A DNA stretch of 64,000 nucleotides from Pseudomonadales bacterium (GTDB lineage: Bacteria; Pseudomonadota; Gammaproteobacteria; Pseudomonadales; Halieaceae). The translations under genes were made by a program, and so were the position numbers. Of the stretch, positions 8,341-16,641 are shown piece after piece. The DNA lies in contig JACKNO010000002.1 in NCBI GenBank assembly GCA_024234815.1, forward strand, positions 372,001-436,000, in the 5' to 3' direction. How positions within the stretch are numbered: position 1 is the stretch's first letter; every line of letters starts with the position of its first letter. The notes under the pieces were generated by a model that saw only the letters and a program-made list of their open reading frames with translations, was not told the DNA's origin and searched no databases.

Positions 8341-8382
8341 CGGCGATCCGCTTTAAGCGGATTGCCGCACCAAAGGTGCGGC
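8341..8382. terminator. Two adjoining strong hairpins, possible bidirectional terminator
   Basis: Arm 8341-8353 pairs with 8355-8367 (one G-T wobble, tip opens), and 8364-8371 pairs with 8375-8382 around an AAA loop (GCCGCACC/GGTGCGGC). The stems overlap, so they are mutually exclusive. They separate the small ORF from the convergent lipoprotein gene. No T run follows, so this is a structural call only. Confidence 0.45.
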
Positions 8383-8408
8383 CGTCACCGGGATAAACTT
8401 TCAACCGG

Positions 8409-9059
8409 TTAGATTGCCCATTTTCCCGAGACACTGGTATGCAGTGATGCCGCCCAGGACCTGAACAGCATGGTTACCGTAATCGGTGCCGTTCTGGACA
8501 TGGCCACCGTGGTGAGAGTGCGATTGTCACGTATCACTGCAAGCAATCTGTCATCGTCGGCATCATACAGGCGGAACTCAGCGGATATTTCCATCACATC
8601 CTGGGTAGAACCCACAGGCTGTAATCCGGCGCCAATGGTTGTAGCCGTTGGCCTGCCCGGTGCTATTTTGATCAACTTCGCCGCGATGCGTAATACACCC
8701 GGGCCACCGTTTGCCTGCCTGTAGCTTGAAAATACTCTCTGCATAGCGTCAGACCAGGCGGCACGCAGTGCGCTCTCGCGCTCAGGGGTCATTTCCCAGT
8801 CGCGCCGCAGTGTTCCGGCGACAAAGCTGGTCGGTATCTCGATGTGGCTGACATCGAGAGCCTGGATAGCAACCGCTTTATAGCTGGATAGATCGGCGTT
8901 GCGCCTGGCAAAAACCTCCGTGAAACCGGTGTTGTCTACCCGGTACAAATCCTGGGAGGCAAACTCTGCGCTGACTTTATCCTCCAGCACGGGCTGGCTA
9001 CATGCCGTTACGAAGCACAGCATAAAAGAGAGTGAAACTAACGAAGAAAAAGTGCGCAT
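8409..9059 (-). CDS. DUF3313-like lipoprotein
   Basis: 216 residues from the ATG at 9059, chosen because it gives a clean lipoprotein signal (MRTFSSLVSLSFMLCFVTAC, lipobox VTAC). A start at 9122 would bury this signal. The mature protein, with YKAVAIQALDVSHIEIP and a C-terminal region on disturbance of EISAEFRLYDADDDRLL, resembles DUF3313 outer-membrane-associated lipoproteins of unknown function. It stands alone, with the RND operon terminator upstream and the paired hairpins downstream. It is probably monocistronic. Confidence 0.65.
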   Translation of the reverse strand: MRTFSSLVSLSFMLCFVTACSQPVLEDKVSAEFASQDLYRVDNTGFTEVFARRNADLSSYKAVAIQALDVSHIEIPTSFVAGTLRRDWEMTPERESALRAAWSDAMQRVFSSYRQANGGPGVLRIAAKLIKIAPGRPTATTIGAGLQPVGSTQDVMEISAEFRLYDADDDRLLAVIRDNRTLTTVAMSRTAPITVTMLFRSWAASLHTSVSGKWAI

Positions 9060-9168
9060 AGGCTGGGTAGGCTCCCGTGTGCAAAGGCTCAAATACAACA
9101 GGCGCATCTTCGAACTGTGCAACCGAATTTATATCCGGGTAACGAGGTTCAGAATTAATTGCTCGAGC

Positions 9169-9203
9169 AAAAAAAAGCGGCCAGTGGAGGAAACCCTGAC
9201 CGC
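9169..9203 (-). terminator. Intrinsic terminator of the DUF1302-DUF1329-YCF48-RND operon
   Basis: On the minus strand a GC-rich stem (GCGGTCAGG paired with CCACTGGCCGC, one bulged A) is followed directly by eight T. It lies 38 bases after the RND stop, a textbook Rho-independent terminator. Confidence 0.85.
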
Positions 9204-9241
9204 CGTATTAGCGTTACTCTAACCAGGCACGTTCGCCCGGA

Positions 9242-11635
9242 TCAGGTGGCATCCTTGACCTTCCGGGGCTTGAGCAAAAACGTTCCCAGCGCCGGCATCA
9301 GAATCAGGGCCCCGAACATATTCCACAGGAACATGAAGGTGAGCAAAATGCCCATATCGGCCTGGAACTTGATCGGTGACATGGACCAGGTGACTACACC
9401 TGCCGCCAGGGTAACACCAATCAGCGCCACGACTCTTCCGGTGAAATTCAGGGTTTCGTAGTAGGCGTGAGTCAGATCCATGCCCTCCCGCTGTTTCGCC
9501 AGAATAACCGTTAGCACGTAAAGAGCGTAATCGACACCGATACCCACCCCAAGCGCAATAACCGGCAGGGTCGCTACCTTCACGCCGATTCCCAGCCAGA
9601 CCATCAGGGCTTCACACAGTATCGAGGTCATCATCAACGGAAGTACCGCGCAGATTACCCCGGGCACCGAGCGGAAAGTGAGCATACACAGCACAAGCAC
9701 CGCACCGTAGACGTAATACAGCATTTCGGTGTTGGCTTTTTTCACGATGATATTGGTCGCAGCCTCAAAACCCGAGCTACCCGCCGCACCCATGAACTCG
9801 GCCTTGTCACTGGGCCAATCCGCGTTGAATTGCTCCAACGCGTCAACCACCCCTTCCAGCGTGGCGGCTTTGTGGTCAGCCAGGTAAACAATCATTGGCC
9901 AGAGTGAACAGCCCGGGTCAACATAGTCGAGGTTGACCAGTTCGGTAACGGCATAATTGATGGTGTCCTGGTTGCGAAACAGTGACATCCACTTGGGGAA
10001 GCCTTCGTTAATTCCCGCCATAATTTGCCGGGTGCGCACGTTGAGACCGCGCACGTCCTCTACACCTGGCACCTGGCGCAGCCGCCACTCCAGTTCGTTT
10101 GCGAGGCTCAGGCTCTCATAGTCAACACACTGGTCCGGCGGCGTTTTGACAATGACCGCAAACACGTCGGTGCTCACCGAGTAATTGCTGATCATGTACG
10201 CCACGTCTTTGTTGTAGCGGGAGTTCGCTCTCAATTCCGGCGCGCCCGGGTCCAGGTCCCCGATTTGCAAATCTTTGGAGACATAGTATCCGCCGATAGT
10301 CATGAAAATTGACACGATAATCGCCACCGCTGCAGGGACCGGGCGGGTGAACATGAGGAGAAAGCGCCACAGCCAATGCATGTCTTCCATACTCTTGACC
10401 GGCCTGGTCGCACGCTCCGCACAGACCTTGCCCACACCCGTGTATGACAGGGTAACGGGAACGAGTATGAGGTTGGTAAAAATCAGTACCGTTACACCGA
10501 TACTGGCAGTGATCGCGAGGTCCTGGATCACCTGGATCTGGATTATCATCAGTACCGCGAAACCGACACCGTCAGACAGCAACGCCGTGACCCCGGCCAG
10601 GAAGAGGCGCCGGAACGTGTAGCGGGCCGCAACGTAACGATGCGTGCCGCGACCAATATCCTGGATGACACCGTTCAGTTTCTGGGCGCCATGACTCACG
10701 CCAATCGCGAACACGAGGAAAGGCACCAGGATGGAAAACGGGTCGAGTTCATAACCCAGTGTGGCGAGAATGCCCAACTGCCAGATGACTGCCACCAAAG
10801 TACAGCCGATCACCATCAGGGTCGAACGCATACATCTGGTATACATATATAGCAGGAGGATCGTAATCACTACGGCGATGCCGAAAAATATCATGACCGA
10901 AAACAGACCATCAATCAGGTCACCGATCAGTTTGGCAAAACCGATAATATGGATGGAGCGGTCCGGATTACCAGCGGTGAATCGCTCGCGAATCTCTTCA
11001 AGCTTTACACCCAGGTCAGCGTAGTCCAGACGCTCACCGGTCTCGGGGTTGATGTCGAGCAGCGGCACGATAATGGCCGCCGACTTTTCATCGTTGGCTA
11101 CAAGGTCACCGATGATGCCCGCGCGCTGGATATTTACCTTGATTTCCTCGATGGACCGGGGGGATGCGTCGTAATCCCCGGGAATGACCGGCCCGCCCTC
11201 AAAGCCCTGCTCGGTCACAACCCGCCAGCGGGTGTTGGGCGTCCAGATCGACTTCAGCCCGTTTCTGTCGACGCCGGGCATGAAGAAGAGCTCATCGCTC
11301 ACCATCTCGACGAATTTGAGATTTTCCGGCGTAAAAATCGTACCTTCTTTCACCGCGACCACGACCCGCAGGTTGTTTCCCAGCCCCTTCAGGCCGCCGG
11401 CATTCGCCTGATAATTAAGTACGTAGGGGTGCGCCTTCGGCAGCATCTTCTCGAAACCGGCCTGCAGCTGGATCTTGGTCGCCTGATAACCCAATACCAG
11501 CGTGGTAATCAGGCACAGAACCATCACCACCGGACGATTGTTGAAAACAAGCTTTTCCAGGAATGTCCCGGACTGAAAGTCGAACTTTTGAAGATCTGCT
11601 ATGACGGGCAGGTCGGACTCTTGTGCATGGGCCAT
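9242..11635 (-). CDS. RND-superfamily (MMPL-type) transporter permease
   Basis: 797 residues, about 12 membrane helices in two halves, each preceded by a large periplasmic loop (about residues 55-230 and 455-640). Family-typical segments include SILVPFLVFAIGVSHGAQKLNG and ALGVGIGVDYALYVLTVIL. It belongs to the MMPL/HpnN/patched-like branch, which moves lipids and hydrophobic compounds, rather than to the AcrB drug pumps. It is last in an operon with DUF1302 (outer-membrane barrel), DUF1329 (LolA/LolB-like) and a YCF48-type beta-propeller, an arrangement that would form an inner-to-outer-membrane lipid route. GGAG precedes the ATG. The substrate is not determined. Confidence 0.85.
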   Translation of the reverse strand: MAHAQESDLPVIADLQKFDFQSGTFLEKLVFNNRPVVMVLCLITTLVLGYQATKIQLQAGFEKMLPKAHPYVLNYQANAGGLKGLGNNLRVVVAVKEGTIFTPENLKFVEMVSDELFFMPGVDRNGLKSIWTPNTRWRVVTEQGFEGGPVIPGDYDASPRSIEEIKVNIQRAGIIGDLVANDEKSAAIIVPLLDINPETGERLDYADLGVKLEEIRERFTAGNPDRSIHIIGFAKLIGDLIDGLFSVMIFFGIAVVITILLLYMYTRCMRSTLMVIGCTLVAVIWQLGILATLGYELDPFSILVPFLVFAIGVSHGAQKLNGVIQDIGRGTHRYVAARYTFRRLFLAGVTALLSDGVGFAVLMIIQIQVIQDLAITASIGVTVLIFTNLILVPVTLSYTGVGKVCAERATRPVKSMEDMHWLWRFLLMFTRPVPAAVAIIVSIFMTIGGYYVSKDLQIGDLDPGAPELRANSRYNKDVAYMISNYSVSTDVFAVIVKTPPDQCVDYESLSLANELEWRLRQVPGVEDVRGLNVRTRQIMAGINEGFPKWMSLFRNQDTINYAVTELVNLDYVDPGCSLWPMIVYLADHKAATLEGVVDALEQFNADWPSDKAEFMGAAGSSGFEAATNIIVKKANTEMLYYVYGAVLVLCMLTFRSVPGVICAVLPLMMTSILCEALMVWLGIGVKVATLPVIALGVGIGVDYALYVLTVILAKQREGMDLTHAYYETLNFTGRVVALIGVTLAAGVVTWSMSPIKFQADMGILLTFMFLWNMFGALILMPALGTFLLKPRKVKDAT

Positions 11636-11659
11636 TAGTATTTCTCCGAGAAATCGTTC

Positions 11660-12748
11660 TTATTGCTTTTCCAGCGTGACCGACTTGATGCCTTTGGGTC
11701 CAGCCACCAACAGGGTGTCGCCCTCGCCCTGCGTAAGGTCAAATATTGGTCCCGCCTTTCCAGACGCGGGACTCATCGTGAAAACAAAGCCATCGTCATC
11801 ACTTACCAGAATCTCGCCACCTACACCGGCAGCTACCAGCGTGTTGTCCGTAAGACGGGTTTCCGCGACAATCGCGCTGGTCGGCGGCTTCTCCACCACG
11901 GTCCAGGTATTGCCTTCATCTGCGGTTCGGAACATTCTGCCGCGCAGCCCCCCCATCACGATGGCGCCGTCAGCGGCGGCCACGGTGGCAAAAAAACTGC
12001 CCTCCCAGGGAACCGAGTGCACCCGCGTCGCCGTTTGCGCGTTGATGTCACCGATCAGCAGCAGTCCCGCCTCACCACTGAGGAAGTACCGCCCCTGTTC
12101 GGGCAGCGGCGAGAAATCGAAGATGTGATTGAAATTCTCGTTCTCGGCATTGTGCAGTCGGTGTTCCCAGGTCTTGCCGCCATCGTAGGTAACCATCAGC
12201 ATCCCGTAGGCACCGGCGACGTGGCCGTGTTTTTCATCGTAGAAAACTACGCCAAAAAACGGCTTGTCCGCACCCTGCTCGACAGCGAACTCCATTTCAC
12301 CCAGCATGATTGGATAGAGCTCGTTGTCCGGATCCTGTTCCATCATTTTCTTATAAAAGGCGATGCCTTCCGTCCCGTAGCGCAAACCGTCGTACTGTTT
12401 CTCCCAGGTTTTGCCGCCGTCACTGGAATGCAAAATGACACCTTCATGGCCAACTGCCCAACCCTGCTCCGGGTTTACAAAGAATATATCCAGCAGGGTG
12501 GAGCGCACCGGCACCTCCGCCTGGGTCCAGGTTTTTCCATGGTCATCGGAATAGATAATGTGTCCGCGGTCGCCAGCGGCGAAATAGCGGTCGCCAAACT
12601 TCTTGATTACGAACATGGGGGCCTTGTACGCCAACTCGCTGGGTTCAGCGGGCAGATTGAGGACGTCATAGGAGGTGGCGTAAGACAGGGTGCTGGGAAT
12701 TAACAGTGCGCCCAGCACCAGGCTGAGCAAAGCGTTTCTTATTGCCAT
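11660..12748 (-). CDS. YCF48/BNR-repeat beta-propeller protein
   Basis: 362 residues with a signal peptide (1-23) and repeated Asp-box motifs of the S/T-x-D-x-G-x-T-W type (SDDHGKTW at 67-74, then SSDGGKTW, TYDGGKTW and ADEGNTW), defining a secreted beta-propeller related to photosystem II assembly factor YCF48. No photosynthesis is implied: such proteins are regular companions of RND/DUF1302/DUF1329 genes in non-photosynthetic proteobacteria. It is probably a periplasmic assembly or adaptor subunit of the RND system. It lies 24 bases before the RND gene, with a GGAAG ribosome site. Confidence 0.8.
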   Translation of the reverse strand: MAIRNALLSLVLGALLIPSTLSYATSYDVLNLPAEPSELAYKAPMFVIKKFGDRYFAAGDRGHIIYSDDHGKTWTQAEVPVRSTLLDIFFVNPEQGWAVGHEGVILHSSDGGKTWEKQYDGLRYGTEGIAFYKKMMEQDPDNELYPIMLGEMEFAVEQGADKPFFGVVFYDEKHGHVAGAYGMLMVTYDGGKTWEHRLHNAENENFNHIFDFSPLPEQGRYFLSGEAGLLLIGDINAQTATRVHSVPWEGSFFATVAAADGAIVMGGLRGRMFRTADEGNTWTVVEKPPTSAIVAETRLTDNTLVAAGVGGEILVSDDDGFVFTMSPASGKAGPIFDLTQGEGDTLLVAGPKGIKSVTLEKQ

Positions 12749-12824
12749 GATACTGCTTCCACTTATTTATTCTAATTTATACAAAAGGGCGCCAAGGCGC
12801 GGCGCCCTGCCAATCGTTGTACGG

Positions 12825-14192
12825 CTATCGAACTCCGGAGCGCGCCATGCCCTTCGGAGAGAAGTACTTATCATCCTGGGCAACCCCATTCCGGTACTTG
12901 CCGGGAATGGGCTTGCCATTCAGGTTATAGATTCCCTGCAACAGGTCATAGGCGCCATAGGGCGCTGCGAAATAACTTTTCACATCATAGAGATTGGCAC
13001 CGTAGGCATACTGCACGCGCCAGAGTGTACCCCTGCCATCGTAGTTCTCATTGGTCATGCCGTGCCAGGTGTCCTCGTCGATGTAGTAGCGACGCTTGCT
13101 GTAGAGATGGCGCATGCCTTCCTTGAGGTTGGCCTCCACCACCCAAACCCTGTGCTTTTCCCAGCGAATCTTGTCCGGATCCAGCATCTTGGGCAGAAGC
13201 ATGTCCTCGATGGGCGTCTGGAAGATAAAGTCGTAATCGCCGTTGGGGATGTACATCTCTTTCTTGCCAACCAACGTCCAGTTAAAACGCTCCAGCGAAC
13301 CGTTGTAGATATAGGAGTCATCGTAAGTGGATGTACCCGCGACACCGGGGTTGGGAGTGTCGAAAGACACCGCTGGCGCGAGACGAACACGTCGCTGACC
13401 AGTCAGGTATTGCCAGGCCTGACGACCTTTACCCTCTGTGTAATCGGCGCCCGGCTCGTGTACCAGCAGGATCTCACCCGCTCGCCGCGCCGGAGCGTTG
13501 TAATTGATGCGCAACATTACCCAGGGCGTATCGCCTACCTCTTTGTCCCGGTTTTCCTCCTTGAAAACGGTATAGACGTTGGTGATGAAACCGGTGGTGG
13601 ACAGGATGGGCTTACCGTCACTGCTGACATAGTAGACATCGTAATCCGCCGAATAGTCTTCCTGGTAGCGGATCATATGGTTCCACATGACCTCCATACC
13701 GGATTGCGGAATCGGGAAAGGCACGCCGGGAAGGTTGCCCACCAGCTTCTGGCCGTCATCGGTCATCTGCGCGGCCGTGGCGTTCTTGATGGTATTGGCA
13801 ACCACCCAGTCGGGGTAGACAAAATCGCGCTTGGTGGGGTAGACATTCAGGCGAAAGCCATCCGGGCCCAGCTTCTCCATGATGGCCTTGGTGCCTTCCG
13901 TCAGGTTATCGGCGTACTGTTTCCAGTTGTTGTTATCGATGGTAAACAAGGGCTTTTCGCCCTTGTAGGGGTCTTTATAGTCATCTGAGCCAGGTACGAA
14001 GTCAGCGGGTATCGGAGCGCCCTGGGGATTCCAGGGCGGGATGCTGCCATCCGCATTACCCGCCATTTCGGCACCCGTGGGAGTGAGTTCCTTACCAAGC
14101 CTTGCCGCCTGCTCGGGAGAAACCCCGCCTTGGGCGGCACCGGCAACGAACGCCGCGCATAAGATCGCCGCTTTGAGTTTTCCGGTCAACAT
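12825..14192 (-). CDS. DUF1329 protein (LolA/LolB-like fold)
   Basis: 455 residues from the ATG at 14192, which has GGAGGTG 8 bases upstream and gives a signal peptide (about 1-22). The longer frame from 14276 adds 28 unlike residues. DUF1329 proteins share a fold with the LolA/LolB lipoprotein carriers, so a periplasmic lipid-binding role is plausible. Recognisable features are VSPEQAARLGKELTPTGAE at the mature N-terminus and YDLLQGIYNLNG near the end. It lies between DUF1302 and YCF48 in the operon and is probably the periplasmic shuttle of the RND system. Confidence 0.85.
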   Translation of the reverse strand: MLTGKLKAAILCAAFVAGAAQGGVSPEQAARLGKELTPTGAEMAGNADGSIPPWNPQGAPIPADFVPGSDDYKDPYKGEKPLFTIDNNNWKQYADNLTEGTKAIMEKLGPDGFRLNVYPTKRDFVYPDWVVANTIKNATAAQMTDDGQKLVGNLPGVPFPIPQSGMEVMWNHMIRYQEDYSADYDVYYVSSDGKPILSTTGFITNVYTVFKEENRDKEVGDTPWVMLRINYNAPARRAGEILLVHEPGADYTEGKGRQAWQYLTGQRRVRLAPAVSFDTPNPGVAGTSTYDDSYIYNGSLERFNWTLVGKKEMYIPNGDYDFIFQTPIEDMLLPKMLDPDKIRWEKHRVWVVEANLKEGMRHLYSKRRYYIDEDTWHGMTNENYDGRGTLWRVQYAYGANLYDVKSYFAAPYGAYDLLQGIYNLNGKPIPGKYRNGVAQDDKYFSPKGMARSGVR

Positions 14193-14259
14193 CCAGTACA
14201 CCTCCGTCACATTCAAGCCGTACACCATGGGCCGCACAACGGGAGCCGGCAAACCCCTT

Positions 14260-14285
14260 AAAGGGACCTTCCGCAAGGCCCCTTT
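14260..14285 (-). other. Intercistronic hairpin between DUF1302 and DUF1329
   Basis: AAAGGG (14260-14265) pairs with CCCTTT (14280-14285), and the inner CCTT/AAGG closes a CCGC loop; there is no T run. It probably stabilises the upstream DUF1302 message or sets different expression levels within the operon. Confidence 0.5.
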
Positions 14286-14306
14286 GACGGTCCGTTGCGA
14301 GGTCCG

Positions 14307-16070
14307 TTAGAAGGTCCTTTTCGCCGTCAGGGAAATGAAGTTACGGTCATTTAGCGGACCGGTGGTACCGTTAATGGAGGGACCGAAATAGAAGTTGTAC
14401 TTCGTGTCCAGCGTCCACACCTGGTCGACCAGGAACTCCACACCAACGCTGCCGTTACCCAACTCCTCGTGCACAACCGACCCCTGGGGAGGCTGCTCGC
14501 CATCGAAACCGTAAGATATCGCAGCGGGCAGGGTCATATCCCAGCCGGGAAACACCTGGTACCAGGTGGGGCGAAATACCGCGCCGACCTGGGAGGTCAC
14601 CCTGTTCTTGTGAATCTGGACATTGGCAAACTGCTCGGAATAGGCGTCGGTCCCACCGTAGTTGGCGCTGGTGTAGTCAGCCAGCCAGCTGGTGGTGTAC
14701 TCCAGGATCCAGGTACCGCCGTCCCACAGGCCCCAGTCGCCGTTGAGGAAGCCCAGGCCGTTGACCACCACGCCCCAGATATCGCCGGTGGCGCCGGGGT
14801 AGTCGTCATCGCTGTAGCCGTAATCGGCAGGGGTCGTGGCGCCCCGCGTGGTCAAACTGGGCAGGAAGTTCGGGTTCAGGCCCGCGTCCGTGCGGTACGT
14901 GATATCCATGCCCCAGCTGATATCGAACATCTGCTTGCCCAGGGCCAGGCCGAAGGTCTCGACCTCATCCTTGTAGGCCCAGCCCCACTCACCGGCGATG
15001 ATGGCGTTGGCGCCGCCCTGGTCCCAGGGCTGCGCGTACTTGGCGACGATCTCGGGATCAACCCCGCCGAACGTGCCGTAGACGCCCGCCACGTTGCGAT
15101 CGGAGCCGTTGATATACACCCAACTGGTTTCCAGGTTCCAGGCCTCGATGGTGTACTGGATATTGAAGCCGTATTCACCGGAGCTCTTGACCTTGTTGTC
15201 CTTCACTTTCATACAGGTCCGGGGCCCGCCGTTTACCCCCGCGACCAGGGTGAGACACTCGGTGTTTTCGGTGAGCACTTCCAGCATATTAAAGTAGCTG
15301 CCGGTCTCCGGAATGCGGTTCACCCGGTGATCGAACTCATAGTAGGCGTTGAAAGTCAGGTTATCGGTGGCCTGAAATACCGTGGAGATTTTGGTGGAGG
15401 GCAGGAACAGCTCCTGGGCCTCGGTGCCCGGCACCGACAGGGCCTTGCTCAGGTCGATGGCGGTCATGGAACCGGCGATACCGGTGAGGGCGCCGGTAAA
15501 CAGCAGGCTCTGGCCCCAGAAAATGGTGTGCTGGCCGGCGCGGACGCCCAGGGCGGTTTCGCCGATGTTCCAGTTGCCGAACACGAAGGCGTCCAGCAGT
15601 TCGCCACCGGCCTTGTGCTGCCACTGCGCCTCGTGGCTGTAGTCGCCGGGGGCGTAGGTCAGGCCGGCCCAGGAGTAGTCATAGACCTGGCCGCCGGTGC
15701 GGGGCAGGGTACCGCTCTTGGGGTTGTCGCTGTTGTCGTAGGTCGGGTCGTACCAGCCGGCGCCGCTGACCCGGAAACCGAAATCCTGCCGCCAGACCAC
15801 GTCCAGCTCCGAGCGCAGGTCGATGCGAGAGGTGGTCACCCCCCCCGCCTTGCGGTTTACCGAGAGGTCGCTGTCATCGGCGAGTCGCGCGTTGGCAAAC
15901 ACGGAGGGGTCGACCACGCTGCGCTTGGCGGCAGTGGTCCGAAACCCCAGGTTGCCCTTGAGCTGGTTGTCCCAGCGGATACTCCAGTCGTCTCCGGTAT
16001 CGAACTGGAAGGCACCGGCCTGGGAGCTGATGGCCGCAAGTACGGACAATGCAAGCGCTTTTTTCTTCAT
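14307..16070 (-). CDS. DUF1302 outer-membrane beta-barrel protein
   Basis: 587 residues, signal peptide 1-20 (MKKKALALSVLAAISSQAGA), then alternating aromatic/polar strands ending in KRTF, a C-terminal phenylalanine like BAM-assembled barrels. The openings FQFDTGDDWSIRWDNQLKGN and TTAAKRS are typical of DUF1302. It is the first gene of the operon and by far its most expressed-looking one: clear promoter, GAGGG ribosome site and a downstream stabilising hairpin. As an outer-membrane channel or receptor it would provide the outer end of the RND-DUF1329 route. Confidence 0.87.
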   Translation of the reverse strand: MKKKALALSVLAAISSQAGAFQFDTGDDWSIRWDNQLKGNLGFRTTAAKRSVVDPSVFANARLADDSDLSVNRKAGGVTTSRIDLRSELDVVWRQDFGFRVSGAGWYDPTYDNSDNPKSGTLPRTGGQVYDYSWAGLTYAPGDYSHEAQWQHKAGGELLDAFVFGNWNIGETALGVRAGQHTIFWGQSLLFTGALTGIAGSMTAIDLSKALSVPGTEAQELFLPSTKISTVFQATDNLTFNAYYEFDHRVNRIPETGSYFNMLEVLTENTECLTLVAGVNGGPRTCMKVKDNKVKSSGEYGFNIQYTIEAWNLETSWVYINGSDRNVAGVYGTFGGVDPEIVAKYAQPWDQGGANAIIAGEWGWAYKDEVETFGLALGKQMFDISWGMDITYRTDAGLNPNFLPSLTTRGATTPADYGYSDDDYPGATGDIWGVVVNGLGFLNGDWGLWDGGTWILEYTTSWLADYTSANYGGTDAYSEQFANVQIHKNRVTSQVGAVFRPTWYQVFPGWDMTLPAAISYGFDGEQPPQGSVVHEELGNGSVGVEFLVDQVWTLDTKYNFYFGPSINGTTGPLNDRNFISLTAKRTF

Positions 16071-16093
16071 TAGACTTTCCCTCTGAGCATTTT

Positions 16094-16121
16094 AGTATAG
16101 TTAGGTTCAAAATTTTGTCAG
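16094..16121 (-). promoter_or_regulatory. Sigma70-type promoter of the DUF1302 operon
   Basis: On the minus strand, CTGACA (16116-16121) and TATACT (16094-16099) are separated by 16 bases in an AT-rich spacer, followed by GAGGG 8 bases before the ATG. Both elements are near consensus. Confidence 0.65.
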
Positions 16122-16641
16122 GCGGAACACTGCCACTGTTATTCCCGCTATCCCTGTGGCCGCTTCCATCGGCGGCATCCTGCGTCACTACTTGCCCACA
16201 AGATAAATACCATTCCCACAATAAGCCATGAAAATCGAAAATTTAGCCAACTCTTACCAAAGATTCTGGCAATACTTCCGCTGGCCACCGCTGTTTTTGC
16301 CGGACCCACGCCCAGCACCCGGGCCAAAGCGCCTCGACGGGGGGCCGGCGGCAGGGAAATGTACGGGGCTGTGGCTGTGGCGAAGTGTCTGTCTCCGAGT
16401 GCTGCGGGCTTGCTTTCAAGCTAAATTCTTAACCGATACACCGACATAATACCATCTAAATATAATGGAACAATAAGCCCGCACCATTGATTTGGAACAA
16501 ATTCAGGGGCATGGGGCGAGCCACAACCCCGCCGATGGCTGCTATTTTGGGGGTAGCCAACCTGACTCGCGCATCTGGACGGCGAGAAGGCGCTTTCGTT
16601 TGCAGGTCCGGACCTCAGCCCGACAGGTTTCGCACTATAAC
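16122..16641. other. Long non-coding gap
   Basis: About 520 bases between the DUF1302 promoter and the end of the epimerase gene. Frames such as 16228-16449 (+) look non-coding (proline/arginine/cysteine-rich, no ribosome site). AT-rich patches around 16440-16490, including TATAAT at 16459-16464, could host a plus-strand promoter for an unrecognised RNA. I see no confident gene here. Confidence 0.4.

Noticed and set aside
11660..12748. Photosynthesis-related role for the YCF48-like protein
   Set aside because: No other photosynthesis gene; such propellers occur with RND/DUF1302/DUF1329 in non-photosynthetic bacteria.
12690..13988. 432-codon plus-strand frame
   Set aside because: Antisense to DUF1329; no initiation site and no domain.
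14469..16073. 534-codon plus-strand frame
   Set aside because: Exactly antisense to the DUF1302 barrel; Gly/Ala/Val-rich shadow with no family features.
16228..16449. 73-codon plus-strand frame in the long gap
   Set aside because: No ribosome site; Pro/Arg/Cys-rich composition with no family resemblance.
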